Part shown: positions 1-9,093 of the stretch, piece by piece
Layout of the letters: the number at the start of each line of letters is the position of its first letter
How positions within the stretch are numbered: the stretch's first letter is position 1
DNA from: Actinomadura latina NBRC 106108
GTDB lineage: Bacteria; Actinomycetota; Actinomycetes; Streptosporangiales; Streptosporangiaceae
Direction of reading: 5' to 3'
Length of the DNA stretch: 64,000 nucleotides
Assembly (NCBI RefSeq): GCF_001552195.1
Contig: NZ_BCQS01000011.1
Location: 186,001-250,000, forward strand
Translations under genes and position numbers: made by a program
The notes under the pieces: generated by a model
Seen by the model: the letters and a program-made list of their open reading frames with translations, nothing else
Database searches by the model: none
What the model was told of the DNA's origin: nothing

Positions 1-684
1 GTGCGGGCGCTCGCCGAGCGGTTCCCGGACGCCCGGATCAACCTCGACCCGAACGGCGCGTGGTCGCTGGACGAGGCGGTCCGCATCGGGAACGCGCTCA
101 AGGACGTCCTCGCCTACGCGGAGGACCCGTGCGGCGCCGAACTGGGCTATTCGGGACGCGAGACGATGGCGGAGTTCCGCCGCGCGACCGGCCTGCGCAC
201 CGCCACCAACATGATCGCGACCGATTGGCGCGAGCTGGGCCACGCGATCCGGCTGGACGCGGTGGACATCCCGCTCGCCGACCCGCACTTCTGGACGATG
301 CGCGGCTCGGTCCGCGTGGCGCAGCTCTGCGAGGCGTGGGGCCTGACCTGGGGCTCGCACTCCAACAACCACTTCGACGTCTCGCTGGCGATGTTCACCC
401 ATGTCGCGGCCGCCGCGCCCGGCGGGATCACCGCGATCGACACGCACTGGATCTGGCAGGACGGCCAGCGCCTCACCAGGGACCCGCTCCAGATCGTGGA
501 CGGGAAGATCGATCTGCCCGACGAGCCCGGCCTCGGCGTCGACATCGACGAGGAGCGGCTGGAGGAGGCGCACGAGCTCTACAACCGGCACGGGCTGGGC
601 GACCGCGACGACGCGGCGGCGATGCGGTACCTGGTCCCCGGCTGGACGTTCGACCGTAAGCGACCCTGCCTCGTGAGGGACTGA
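1..684 (+). CDS. gudD: glucarate dehydratase, C-terminal half (5' end outside window)
   Basis: The 227 residues match the C-terminal half of glucarate dehydratase, the enolase-superfamily enzyme that turns D-glucarate into 5-keto-4-deoxy-glucarate in sugar-acid catabolism. Visible family blocks are the metal-binding strands LDPNGAW and AEDPCG, then ADPHFWTM and the catalytic-His segment [17 protein letters not shown]. The family is about 440-450 residues long, so about half the gene, including the N-terminal capping domain and the catalytic Lys strand, lies before base 1. The GTG at base 1 is therefore probably internal. No other sugar-acid gene is seen downstream, so the operon, if there is one, lies to the left. 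Confidence 0.9.
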   Translation: MRALAERFPDARINLDPNGAWSLDEAVRIGNALKDVLAYAEDPCGAELGYSGRETMAEFRRATGLRTATNMIATDWRELGHAIRLDAVDIPLADPHFWTMRGSVRVAQLCEAWGLTWGSHSNNHFDVSLAMFTHVAAAAPGGITAIDTHWIWQDGQRLTRDPLQIVDGKIDLPDEPGLGVDIDEERLEEAHELYNRHGLGDRDDAAAMRYLVPGWTFDRKRPCLVRD

Positions 685-739
685 ACCTACTGCGGGTAAC
701 ATCGGGCCGACCCGGTTTCCCATACCCCCAGGCGAGGAC

Positions 740-1171
740 ATGCAGCGGACGCCACCGGCCGAGTACCGGCACGTCTACGAGTTCAACATCCGGTTCGGTG
801 ACATCGACTCCCAGGGCCACGTGAACAACGTCAAGTTCCTCGGCTACCTGGAGGACGCGCGGCTGGAGATGTTCCACGGCGACCCGGTGCGCAAGGGGGA
901 GCAGCCCGTCCGCGGCATGGTGATATCGCGGCACGAGATCGACTACCGGCTGCCGCTGCTGCCGACCGTGTACCCGATCCGGGTGGAGACGTGGGTGACG
1001 GAGGCCCGCGCCGCCTCGGTCAAGCTCGCCTACGAGGTGCGGGACGACGAGAACGTCTACGCGGAGGCGGTTTCGACGCTCGTCGCGTTCGACGTGGAGA
1101 CGAACCGGCTGCGGCGCTGGACGCCGGAGGAGCGGGAGTTCATCGGACGCTACGTGGTGCCCGGGGCATGA
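740..1171 (+). CDS. acyl-CoA thioesterase, 4HBT hotdog fold
   Basis: A 143-residue single hotdog domain of the YbgC/FadM type, which hydrolyses acyl-CoA thioesters in the cytoplasm. The signature FGDIDSQGHVNNVKFLGYLEDARLEMF, near residues 16-42, holds the expected Asp and the HVNN active-site turn. The ATG follows a gcgagg sequence. The stop overlaps the ATG of the acetyltransferase (ATGA), so the two are translated as a pair. The substrate cannot be told from sequence. Confidence 0.85.
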   Translation: MQRTPPAEYRHVYEFNIRFGDIDSQGHVNNVKFLGYLEDARLEMFHGDPVRKGEQPVRGMVISRHEIDYRLPLLPTVYPIRVETWVTEARAASVKLAYEVRDDENVYAEAVSTLVAFDVETNRLRRWTPEEREFIGRYVVPGA

Positions 1172-1761
1172 CGGCGCCGGCCGCGCCGCCGCCCGTACTG
1201 GACCGGCACCAGCCCGGGGTGCGGCTCCGCGTCGTCCAGATGGCGGACGCGGAGGCGTTCGCCGCGCTGTACCGGGAGAACCGCGAGTACCTGCGTCCCT
1301 GGGAACCGGAACGGGACGAGTCGTACTTCACCGTCGACGGCCAGCGCGACAACCTGCACGACCTCATCGGGGCGTACGCGGTGGAGGAGATGTGGCCGGG
1401 CGCCGTCCTCGTCGACGGTGAGATCGCCGGACGGATCACGCTCAACAACGTCCTGCGCGGCCCCCTCCAGAGTTGCTTCGTCGGCTACTGGGTGGCGCGC
1501 GCGCACGCCGGCCATGGTGTCGCCACAGAGGCGCTCAGGCAGGCGCTGGACGTGGCGTTCGGCGCGCTGCGTCTGCACCGTGTCGAGGCGTTCACGAGGG
1601 TGGACAACCTCGCGTCCCAGCGCGTCCTGCTGAACAACGGTTTCGCGGCCGTCGGAACGGCTCGCCGCCACATTCACCTGGACGGACGCTGGCATGACGA
1701 GCGCCTTTTCGAATGCCTGGCCCCGTGGGACGACGGAGTGGCGCTGAATCCGCCGGTGTGA
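1168..1761 (+). CDS. RimJ/RimL-type GNAT acetyltransferase
   Basis: This 197-residue protein has the RimJ/RimL layout: an R-P-W-E-P region near residue 50 (LRPWEPERD), a beta-strand LVDGEIAGRITLNN, and the acetyl-CoA loop HAGHGVATEAL. Family members acetylate N-terminal amines of ribosomal proteins or detoxify small amines. I cannot assign the substrate. The start at 1168 overlaps the thioesterase stop by four bases. A longer upstream reading of the same frame would lie wholly inside the thioesterase gene and is not credible. Confidence 0.8.
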   Translation: MTAPAAPPPVLDRHQPGVRLRVVQMADAEAFAALYRENREYLRPWEPERDESYFTVDGQRDNLHDLIGAYAVEEMWPGAVLVDGEIAGRITLNNVLRGPLQSCFVGYWVARAHAGHGVATEALRQALDVAFGALRLHRVEAFTRVDNLASQRVLLNNGFAAVGTARRHIHLDGRWHDERLFECLAPWDDGVALNPPV

Positions 1762-1897
1762 GCGGTCTTCCTCCCGCGGCCCGGTGACAACCGGCGCGTC
1801 ACGGATAGATAACAAGCGATACAGCAATCCGTTTTAGGCCCTCTTCTCCCTCTAGTGTCGCGACGCGAATGTGGAGAACCCACGTGAAAGGGGCACA

Positions 1898-3331
1898 ATG
1901 CGGCGCGTCTCACGAGGAGCGATGGCACTGCTGCTCGCCGCGGGAATGACCGGGGCGGGCGCCACGGCGGCGCAGGCGGCGATCACCGCGCAGGCGGGTA
2001 CGGCCAAGGCCGGAACGGCCCAGGCGGGCGACATTCTCGCCCAGCTCAAGGCGATTCCCGGAATGCAGGTGACGGAGAAGGCCTCGACGATTCCCGGCTA
2101 CCGCTGGTTCTGGCTGGAGTACCGGCAGCCCGTCGACCACCGGAAGCCCGGGGGGCAGTGGTTCGAGCAGCGCATCATGCTGCAGCACAAGTCGGCGGAC
2201 AAGCCCATGGTGCTCTACACCAGCGGCTACAACACGCCGGAAGTGATGTTCACGTCCGAGCCGACGGCGCTGGTCGGCGGCAACCAGATCTCGGTCGAGT
2301 ACCGCTACTTCACCCCGTCCCGTCCCGAGCCGACGGACTGGAAGAAGGACACGATCTGGCAGGCCGCCACCGACGAGCACCGGCTCATCCGCGCGCTGAA
2401 GACCGTCTACAAGGGCAAGTGGATCTCGACGGGCGCGAGCAAGGGCGGCATGACGGCCGTCTACCACAAGCGCTTCTACCCGCATGACGTCGACGGCAGT
2501 GTCGTGTACGTCGCACCGAACGACGTCAACAACAACGACGACCGCGCCTACGACAAGTTCTTCACGACCGTGGGCGACGACCCCGAATGCCGCGCGCACG
2601 TGAAGGGGCTCGCCCGCGAGTTCCTCAAGCGCCGTCCCGCGATGCTGAAGCGCTTCAAGGCCGCCGCCGACGAGCAGGGCCTGACCTTCACCATCCTGCG
2701 CACGCAGGACCGCGCCTTCGAGAACTCGGTCATGGACTACGAGTGGGCGTTCTGGCAGTACAGCCTGCAGTCCGACTGCGCGTCCCTCCCCGCGCTGGAC
2801 GCCTCCGACGACGAGATCTACCAGACCCTCGACGCCATCTCCGGGCTGTCGTTCTACAGCGACCAGGGCCTCTCGCCGTACATCCCGTACTACTACCAGG
2901 CGGGCACGCAGCTCGGCTGGCCGTCGCCGAAGTTCAAGCACCTGCGGGGGCTGCTGCGCTACGAGAGCAGCTACCAGCCGCGCACCTACGTCCCGCGCGA
3001 CATCCCGATGCGGTTCGACCACGGCCGCGCCATGCGCGACATCGACCGCTGGGTGCGCCACGACTCCGAGCACATGCTGTTCCTGTACGGCGCCAACGAC
3101 CCGTGGGGCGCCGAGCCGTTCACGCTCGGCAGGGGAGCCCGTGACTCGGCCGTCTACGTCGCGCCCGGCATGAACCACAGCGGCCGCATCATCGCCAAGC
3201 TGCCCGCCGACGAGCAGGCCGAGGCGATCGCGGACGTCAAGCGCTGGGCGGGCGTCGACGCCGGCGTCCAGACGTTCACGTCGGTCCCGCGCGCCGACGA
3301 CCCGCTCCAGCTGCAGCGCCCGCCGCTGTAG
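1898..3331 (+). CDS. secreted tripeptidyl aminopeptidase, peptidase family S37
   Basis: A 477-residue exported serine peptidase of the PS-10/S37 type known from Streptomyces. The N-terminus is a Sec signal peptide: basic MRRVSRG, a hydrophobic core, and an AQA cleavage region near residue 28. Catalytic blocks are the nucleophile STGASKGGM, an acid in YGANDPWGAEPF, and a histidine in APGMNHSGR. The family releases tripeptides, often after proline, from extracellular protein. I chose ATG 1898 because aaagggg lies just upstream and the signal peptide then begins at Met. A GTG at 1871 is in frame but has no ribosome site. A TAGTGT hexamer at 1853 may be the -10 box. Confidence 0.85.
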   Translation: MRRVSRGAMALLLAAGMTGAGATAAQAAITAQAGTAKAGTAQAGDILAQLKAIPGMQVTEKASTIPGYRWFWLEYRQPVDHRKPGGQWFEQRIMLQHKSADKPMVLYTSGYNTPEVMFTSEPTALVGGNQISVEYRYFTPSRPEPTDWKKDTIWQAATDEHRLIRALKTVYKGKWISTGASKGGMTAVYHKRFYPHDVDGSVVYVAPNDVNNNDDRAYDKFFTTVGDDPECRAHVKGLAREFLKRRPAMLKRFKAAADEQGLTFTILRTQDRAFENSVMDYEWAFWQYSLQSDCASLPALDASDDEIYQTLDAISGLSFYSDQGLSPYIPYYYQAGTQLGWPSPKFKHLRGLLRYESSYQPRTYVPRDIPMRFDHGRAMRDIDRWVRHDSEHMLFLYGANDPWGAEPFTLGRGARDSAVYVAPGMNHSGRIIAKLPADEQAEAIADVKRWAGVDAGVQTFTSVPRADDPLQLQRPPL

Positions 3332-3354
3332 CGGGACCGCCGCAAGCGAAAGCC

Positions 3355-3405
3355 CGCGGTGTGCCGGTTCGCGCCTTGACCCCTGGCGCGTCCCGGCGCA
3401 CCGCG
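3355..3405. terminator. hairpin between convergent genes
   Basis: A 13-bp stem (3355-3367 with 3393-3405, one G-U pair) and a 25-nt loop fill the short gap between the S37 peptidase and the convergent glucosidase gene. No U-run follows, as is usual in high-GC actinobacteria. It could stop transcription from both sides. Confidence 0.5.
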
Positions 3406-3413
3406 CCGCTCGT

Positions 3414-4985
3414 TCAGGACGTCTGGAGCCAGGCGGCGGTGTTGCCGGGGAGCAGGTCGCCGTAGAGCGGTGCGCTGGTCAGGAGCGGGGTGCCCGGTGG
3501 GAGACGCACCGGGTTCTCGCCGCAGTTGAGCGCGCAGGTCAGCGGGCCGCGGCGGAAGAAGAGGGCCGTGTCGGGGGAGTCGAGCCACTCCAGGTCCTCG
3601 GGCAGGCCGGCCGCCAGGCGGCGGCGCAGCGCCAGCGCGTCGCGGTACCAGGCCAGCATGGAGGACGGGTCGGACGCCTGCGCCTCCGCGGTCATGGACG
3701 CCCACTGCTCCGGCATCGGCAGCCACGGCCGGACGCCGTCCGGAGAGAACCCGTACGGCTCGGCCTCGCCCGACCAGGGCAGCGGGACGCGGCAGCCGTC
3801 CCGGCCGGCGAGCTCCCCGTTCGTGCGCTCGAAGATGGGGTCCTGCCGGGCCTCGTCCGGGAGGTCCGTGACCTCCGGAAGGCCGAGCTCCTCGCCTTGG
3901 TACAGGTAGGCCGATCCCGGCAGCGCCAAGAGCAGCAGTAGCGCCGCCCTGGCTCTGGCACGTCCCATCCCGGGGAAGCCCTCTGCCTGCTCGTAGCGCG
4001 TCACGTGGCGGACGGAGTCGTGACTGGACAGCACCCATGTGGGCGCGGCGCCGGTAGGCGCTACGGCTTTCGAGGCGGCGACTATCACGTCACGGAAGGC
4101 CGTCGCCGACCACGGAGCCAGCTGCAGGTCGAACTGGAAGACCTGGTGCAGTTCGTCCGGGCGCAGATAGAGGGCGAGGTCTTCGGGGCCGTTCGTCCAC
4201 ACTTCGCCTATGGCCATGCGGTCGCCGTCGTACTCGTCCAGGATCTGCCGCCACCTGCGGTACACGTCGTGGACTTCGGGACGGCTGTAGATCGGGCCGT
4301 TCAGGACGCGGCGGTCGTCGGAGCCGAGGTCGCGGAAGGAGCCGTCCTTGAACAGGCCAGCGGCCACGTCGATGCGGAAGCCGTCCACGCCGCGGTCGAG
4401 CCAGAACCGCAGGATCTCCTCGAACTCCTGCCGGACCTCCGGGTTGCGCCAGTTGAAGTCCGGCTGCTCGCGCGCGTACAAGTGCAGGTACCACTCGCCG
4501 TCGTCCAGCCGCGTCCACGCCGGTCCGCCGAACGCGGACGGCCAGTCGTTCGGCGGCTGCTCCTCGCCGGAACCATCGCCTGGCTTGCCGGGACGGAAAA
4601 TGTAGCGCGACCGCTCGGGTGACCCGGGCGGCGCGGCGAGCGCCTCCCGGAACCAGCGATGCCGGTCGGACGAGTGGTTCGGGACGATGTCGACGATCAG
4701 CCGCAGCCCGTGCGCGTGGACGTCCGCGACGAGCGCGTCGAAGTCGTCCAGCGTGCCGAACCGGGGGTCGACGTCGCGGTAGTCGGCCACGTCGTAGCCG
4801 CCGTCCGCCAGCGGGGACGTGTAGAAGGGGGTGAGCCACAGCGCGTCCACGCCCAGGTCGCGCAGGTGGCCGAGCCGGGACCGGATCCCCTGGAGGTCGC
4901 CCTCGCCGTTCCCGTCGGAGTCGGCGAAGCTGCGGACATAGACCTCGTACACGACGGCGTTGCGCCACCACGGGATTCGCGTCAT
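3414..4985 (-). CDS. GH13 alpha-glucosidase / oligo-1,6-glucosidase family
   Basis: A 523-residue cytosolic glycoside hydrolase of family 13 with no signal peptide. The TIM-barrel motifs are in order: DIVPNHSS (about 99-106), DGFRIDV with nucleophile Asp206, AIGEVW with acid/base Glu261, and SHDSVRH with transition-state Asp323. Length and QPDFNWRNPEV fit alpha-glucosidases acting on malto-oligosaccharides or isomaltose. The residue before the last catalytic His is Ser (SHD) where NHD is common. No sugar transporter is adjacent. MalQ lies 14 kb away, so alpha-glucan use is spread over the window. Confidence 0.87.
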   Translation of the reverse strand: MTRIPWWRNAVVYEVYVRSFADSDGNGEGDLQGIRSRLGHLRDLGVDALWLTPFYTSPLADGGYDVADYRDVDPRFGTLDDFDALVADVHAHGLRLIVDIVPNHSSDRHRWFREALAAPPGSPERSRYIFRPGKPGDGSGEEQPPNDWPSAFGGPAWTRLDDGEWYLHLYAREQPDFNWRNPEVRQEFEEILRFWLDRGVDGFRIDVAAGLFKDGSFRDLGSDDRRVLNGPIYSRPEVHDVYRRWRQILDEYDGDRMAIGEVWTNGPEDLALYLRPDELHQVFQFDLQLAPWSATAFRDVIVAASKAVAPTGAAPTWVLSSHDSVRHVTRYEQAEGFPGMGRARARAALLLLLALPGSAYLYQGEELGLPEVTDLPDEARQDPIFERTNGELAGRDGCRVPLPWSGEAEPYGFSPDGVRPWLPMPEQWASMTAEAQASDPSSMLAWYRDALALRRRLAAGLPEDLEWLDSPDTALFFRRGPLTCALNCGENPVRLPPGTPLLTSAPLYGDLLPGNTAAWLQTS

Positions 4986-5069
4986 ACAGCCCGATCTACC
5001 CGATTACGCCGGACCGGTCACGTGAGCGCGCCGCATGGGCGCGTCGCCCGGCCGCATCGCAGGGGCGTG

Positions 5070-5453
5070 TCACGCGGGCGCGTTCACCAGGCTCCGCGCC
5101 GCCATCGTGAAGTAGTCCCAGAGCTGCTTCTCCAGCGGCTCGGGAAGGTCCAGGTCCTCCACCGCGACCCGCATGTGCTTCAGCCACCGGTCGTGCTGGG
5201 CCTCGTCGATGACGAACGGCACGTGCCGCATCCGCAGCCGCGGATGGCCGCGCCGCTGACTGTAGGTGTTCGGGCCGCCCCAGTACTGGATCAGGAACAG
5301 CCGCAGCCGCTCCTCGGCGGGGCCGAGATCCTCTTCCGGGTACATGGGGCGGAGGTCGGGATCTTCCGCGACGCCCTCGTAGAAGCGGTGCACCAGCCGG
5401 TGGAAGGTCTCCGCACCGCCGACCGCCTCGTAGAAAGTCACCTGTTCAGCCAT
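5070..5453 (-). CDS. glbO: group II truncated hemoglobin (GlbO/trHbO)
   Basis: A 127-residue 2-on-2 globin very close to mycobacterial GlbO in sequence pattern. Proximal His77 lies in RLRMRHVPF. Trp90 is at the G8 position, and the distal Tyr25 and Tyr38 are at B10 and CD1. The group II hallmark YWGGPNTYS is intact. These proteins bind O2 and NO and are linked to oxidative metabolism or NO defence. I chose the ATG at 5453, behind gtgggga, rather than the ATG five codons upstream. The gene sits just downstream of the MscS gene on the same strand. Confidence 0.92.
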   Translation of the reverse strand: MAEQVTFYEAVGGAETFHRLVHRFYEGVAEDPDLRPMYPEEDLGPAEERLRLFLIQYWGGPNTYSQRRGHPRLRMRHVPFVIDEAQHDRWLKHMRVAVEDLDLPEPLEKQLWDYFTMAARSLVNAPA

Positions 5454-5502
5454 AGCGCTCCCCACCATATGTGAGATGCGTCCTGATCCTCACCTTGATC
5501 GC

Positions 5503-6570
5503 CTACGCCGGCGGGGTGGCCACTGTGACGCCCGCCTCGTCGAACGACCGCTTGACGCGTTCGCGGAGCTCGCGGGCGATGTCGCCCTGCTTGCCCGGCG
5601 CGGTCTTCAGCACGACCCTGATCACGATGGCGTCGCCGGCGAGGGCCTGCACGCCCCACACCGACGGCTCTTCGAGGACGATGTCCTTCCATGCGGCGTC
5701 GGCGGCCATCTCGTCCGCGGTGACCTGCAGGAGCTCCTTGACCTTCTCGGTGTCCTCGTGGATGTCGACGGGGATGTCGAGGACGGCCCGGCCCCAGTTC
5801 TGCGACTCGTTCCCGACCTTCTTGATCTCGCCGTTCGGGACGTACCAGACGACGCCGTCGACGTCCCGCATCCGGGTGACCCGCAGCGTGACGGCCTCGA
5901 CCGTCCCCTTCGCGCTGCCCACGTCGATGAAGTCGCCGACGCCGTACTGGTCCTCCAGCAGCATGAACAGCCCGGCGAGGAGGTCCTTGACGATGTTCTG
6001 CGCGCCGAAGCCGACCGCCACGCCGATGACGCTCGCGCTGGCGAGGATGGGCGCGAGGTTGAGGCCGAGCGAGCCGAGGATGCTGAACAGCGCCGTCCCC
6101 ATGATCAGGACGGACGCGATGGAGCGCAGCACGGAGCCGAGCGTCTGCGCGCGCTGGGCCCGCCGCTTGTTCAGCAGTGCGGGACTGCCCTCGAAGACCG
6201 TCCGGGCCCGCTCGCGGGCCCGCTCCGACATCGTCCCCTCGGCCATCCGCAGCGTGACCTTGGTGATCATGCGGTGCGCGATGTTCTTCACGATCAGCGC
6301 GACCACGAAGGTGATGACGACCAGCAGGAGCGTGGTCAGCGGGCGGTCGAGCCACGTCGCGAAGAACTTCGTGAAGCCGGTGTCGTGCGAGACGTTCCAC
6401 ACCAGCCGGCACGCGGTGGTGGGCCTCGGCTCGCCGCACGCCAGCTCCGGGGACCCCTTGTCGGCCCAGGGCAGTGCCTGGCCCGCGAACGCCGGGGTGC
6501 GCCCGGTGAACGATGCGGTGAACGATGCGGTGAGCGGCGATCCGGCGATGGACGACGCAGCGAGCGACAT
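5503..6570 (-). CDS. mechanosensitive ion channel, MscS family
   Basis: A 355-residue inner-membrane protein. A hydrophobic segment (TTLLLVVITFVVALIV) and two more precede the pore helix, which reads GVAVGFGAQNIVKDLLAG with the Gly/Ala pattern of MscS TM3. The beta-domain blocks VGDFIDVG and YVPNGEI follow. The channel releases solutes on hypo-osmotic shock. The N-terminus has about 65 extra residues containing two cysteines before the first helix. ATG 6570 follows a good ggagg. The longer frame upstream starts in proline/arginine-rich non-coding sequence. Confidence 0.88.
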   Translation of the reverse strand: MSLAASSIAGSPLTASFTASFTGRTPAFAGQALPWADKGSPELACGEPRPTTACRLVWNVSHDTGFTKFFATWLDRPLTTLLLVVITFVVALIVKNIAHRMITKVTLRMAEGTMSERARERARTVFEGSPALLNKRRAQRAQTLGSVLRSIASVLIMGTALFSILGSLGLNLAPILASASVIGVAVGFGAQNIVKDLLAGLFMLLEDQYGVGDFIDVGSAKGTVEAVTLRVTRMRDVDGVVWYVPNGEIKKVGNESQNWGRAVLDIPVDIHEDTEKVKELLQVTADEMAADAAWKDIVLEEPSVWGVQALAGDAIVIRVVLKTAPGKQGDIARELRERVKRSFDEAGVTVATPPA

Positions 6571-6724
6571 GGTGCAGACCCTCCCCGGCCATTGTGGTGC
6601 CCTGCCACCTCGACCGTGGACCCGCGGCGCCGTACGAGCCTGATCGTAGGGGACGGACACGACCGGTTCGAACGGAGCCGGGAGAGGTGGCGGGGACCGG
6701 CCGGGGAGGGGCCGCCCGGGCGGA

Positions 6725-6780
6725 CGTGTCCCGCGGGTCCGCGGCTGCCGCGCCGTTCCGGCCGCGGTCCGCGGGACACG
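6725..6780 (-). terminator. strong hairpin after the 94-residue gene
   Basis: A 19-bp stem broken by one small bulge (6725-6736 and 6739-6745 with 6761-6767 and 6769-6780) begins 8 nt after the stop of the gene at 6788-7072. Its position marks it as that gene's terminator. It has no U-run. Confidence 0.6.
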
Positions 6781-6787
6781 CCCGGTC

Positions 6788-7072
6788 TCAGGGGAGCGGC
6801 TGGAGCACGCGCGCCAGCTTCATGGCGGCGCCGCCCACATCGTCCACGCGGTGCATGCGCTCTCCCCACGACCACCAGAAGTAGTGGTCCTTGGTCTCGG
6901 GAGCCGGCGCGCAGGTGACGTCCTCCGCGAGGCTCGCCGCCTCCGGGTTCACGACCCGCAGGAAGGCGGGCCCCGAGCGGGTGCGGACGACGCGGGCGAC
7001 GAGCCCCTGCGTGTCGAGCTCGTGCTCCAGTTCCTCGAGGTAGCCGACGCGTCTGTCGCTGACCACCTTCAC
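6788..7072 (-). CDS. conserved small protein of unknown function
   Basis: A 94-residue soluble protein that I do not recognise. It opens with a basic, charged helix (SDRRVGYLEELEHELDTQG) followed by a beta-rich part (LVARVVRTRSGPAFLRVVNPE) and an aromatic patch (DHYFWWSWGERM). The single Cys is in TCAPAPE. The composition suggests a compact alpha/beta domain. GTG 7072 lies four bases after ggagg. The next GTG, at 7066, is equally possible. It is transcribed away from the HTH regulator at 7456 and ends in a strong hairpin, so it is a single-gene unit. Confidence 0.6.
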   Translation of the reverse strand: MKVVSDRRVGYLEELEHELDTQGLVARVVRTRSGPAFLRVVNPEAASLAEDVTCAPAPETKDHYFWWSWGERMHRVDDVGGAAMKLARVLQPLP

Positions 7073-7455
7073 ACCCCCTCCATGGGCGAGCACCGGGCGA
7101 TGGACGAACCGGACAGATGATCGACTCTATGGATCCGTCCGGTCACTCCCGGCGAGAATTGCAACTCTCACACTGGCGGGTCAAGAGGCCGGCCGTCCGC
7201 CGAAGTACCGGATTACCCCACCTCAGAGGAAGGGTCTCCTCCCCCGGAGGAAGAATCTCTACCGGTGGGGGGCGGGGCACCTCCTGGCCGCCCCCTCTTC
7301 TCCGAAACCGCTTGGCGGCCCCTCTGGCGGGGGTTACGCTGCGTGCGCGAGAGATTATCTGTCGTGGCCATCTAGTGACCGGTCGCCGTGGCAGGGACGA
7401 TCGCCCTCCCCCCGGGGAACGGCGTCCCGGCACGACGGTGAGGAGGTCGGAGTCG
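7073..7455. other. 383-bp divergent intergenic region
   Basis: No gene is seen here, although one frame stays open. It holds a promoter for the rightward regulator (7312-7340), a 6-bp inverted repeat with a 3-nt loop (7237-7251), and otherwise GC-rich tracts. The leader between promoter and start codon would be about 110 nt. Confidence 0.5.
7312..7340 (+). promoter_or_regulatory. vegetative-type promoter of the HTH regulator
   Basis: TTGGCG (7312-7317), a 17-bp spacer and TACGCT (7335-7340) match the actinobacterial housekeeping pattern TTGACN-N17-TANNNT. Transcription would start near 7347. Confidence 0.5.
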
Positions 7456-9087
7456 ATGTCGGATCCCCCCCGGAAAGAGACCGAAGTGGCTCGCCGGATC
7501 CGCGCGCACGCTCTGGCCCGAGGTCACGGCCCGGTCCAGATCGCGCAGGAGATCCACGAGCAGTGCGGGCCGCTGTTCGGCACTAGCCGGATCAAGGCGC
7601 ACCGCCTTGCCCACGGCGTCGCGCTGTCCGACATCGTGGCGCAGGTCAGGGCCCTCTACGAGATCGACGGCAAGCCGCCGCCCCGGCTCGGGGAGACGCT
7701 GCTGTCGGCCTACGAGAGCGGGTACAAGAGACCCGGTCCCGAGTACCTGCACTACCTCTGCGCCGTGTACCGGGTGGAGCCCGACGCGCTCGACTACCAG
7801 AGTCCCTGCATCTGCGGCCGCGGCCACGCGGCCCGGACGGGCGCCCCCGGCGTCCCGCAGCCGCGCGCCCCGGAGCGGCGCGCGGTGCCCGACCCCGACG
7901 CGCTCGTCGGGGCGATCGTCCCCAGGGTCGAAGAGCGTCCCTGGGCAACCGTCAACGACTTACGGGGCCTCGACCGCGCCGAAGCCCCCCTGACCATTGA
8001 TGTGGGAGAGGAGGACATCGTGCTTCGTAGGACCCTTCTGCAGCTTCTGGCCGGAGCGGGCGTGGCGCTCGACGGGCAGTTCCTTGGGGCCGTCGACAAC
8101 CTGCGGCGCAAGATGGACGACACGCTCGTGGGCGCGACCGTCTCACCGACGATGCTCGACCAGTGGGAGGAGACGACCTACGGCTACGGCCGGCAGTACC
8201 AGGCGACCCCTTCGCTGCGGATGCTCTGCGACGTCCTGCTGGACTTCAGCGAGGTGCGGCGCATGTGCGACAAGCGGCAGCCGGTCGAACTGCAGGAACG
8301 GCTGTGCCGGATCGCGGCGCAGCTGTCCGGGCTGTCCGGGCTGATCATGATCAACCTGGGCGACCACCGGCTGGCCCGCTCGTTCTTCCGCACCGCGCGC
8401 ACCGCCGCCGACGAGACCGGCGACCGGCAGCTGCGCGCCTGGGTGACCGTCCGCGAATCGCTCGTGCCGATGTACTACGGCGACCCCCGGGAGGCCCTGC
8501 ACCTGGCCCGCAAGGCCCAGGACCTCGCCGGCCGCACCCCCGGCGTCGCCGCCGCCATGGCCCCCGCCGTGGAGGCCCGCGCCCTCGGCATGCTCGCCAT
8601 GCGCGGACGCGGCGACGCCGCCCCCAGCGCCCGCCGCGCCCTCGTGCGCGGGCGCTCGGTGTTCGACCAGTTGTCCAAGACCGACACCAGTGACCTCGTG
8701 TTCGGGTTCACCGACCGGCAGATGGCCTTCTACGAGGGCGACACGTTCACCAACCTCGGCGACCACAAGCACGGCGACGAGGTGCTCAGCCACGCCCTCA
8801 CCCTCTACTCGCCCACCGACCGCGTCGACCTGACCCTGGTGCGCCTCGACCGCGCGATGTGCAGACTCCACGCGGGCCATCCCGATGCCGCGCTGACCGC
8901 CGGGCGGGAGGCCATCCACGCCCTGCCGGCCGACCACCGTTCCGACATCCTCGTGCACCGCGCCCGCCAGATCGGCGCGGCCGTCTCGTCCAAGTACGGC
9001 GAGATCACGGCGTTGAAGGACTTCTACGAGGCGCTCGCCGGCACCTCGGTCAAGAGCCCCGCGGTCCCGCCGGCGGGGCAGGTCTGA
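7456..9087 (+). CDS. XRE-like HTH protein with TPR-like C-terminal region
   Basis: A 543-residue regulator of a kind that is multi-copy in filamentous actinomycetes. Residues about 10-120 look like an extended XRE DNA-binding region (ETLLSAYESGYKRPGPEYLHYLCAVYRV), followed by a short Cys/His patch CICGRGH. From about residue 190 the protein is helical and repeat-like (ARSFFRTARTAADETGDRQLRAWV; ALHLARKAQDLAG), which fits TPR-type repeats. Such proteins often respond to intracellular signals or partner proteins. The ATG follows aggagg by nine bases. A GNAT gene starts 7 nt after its stop, so the two form an operon. Its target genes are unknown. Confidence 0.75.
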   Translation: MSDPPRKETEVARRIRAHALARGHGPVQIAQEIHEQCGPLFGTSRIKAHRLAHGVALSDIVAQVRALYEIDGKPPPRLGETLLSAYESGYKRPGPEYLHYLCAVYRVEPDALDYQSPCICGRGHAARTGAPGVPQPRAPERRAVPDPDALVGAIVPRVEERPWATVNDLRGLDRAEAPLTIDVGEEDIVLRRTLLQLLAGAGVALDGQFLGAVDNLRRKMDDTLVGATVSPTMLDQWEETTYGYGRQYQATPSLRMLCDVLLDFSEVRRMCDKRQPVELQERLCRIAAQLSGLSGLIMINLGDHRLARSFFRTARTAADETGDRQLRAWVTVRESLVPMYYGDPREALHLARKAQDLAGRTPGVAAAMAPAVEARALGMLAMRGRGDAAPSARRALVRGRSVFDQLSKTDTSDLVFGFTDRQMAFYEGDTFTNLGDHKHGDEVLSHALTLYSPTDRVDLTLVRLDRAMCRLHAGHPDAALTAGREAIHALPADHRSDILVHRARQIGAAVSSKYGEITALKDFYEALAGTSVKSPAVPPAGQV

Positions 9088-9093
9088 CCTCGG

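Noticed and set aside
7117..7455. N-terminal 113-codon extension of the HTH regulator
   Set aside because: The region has a promoter in it, and ATG 7456 has an aggagg site. The extension has Arg/Pro-rich non-family sequence.
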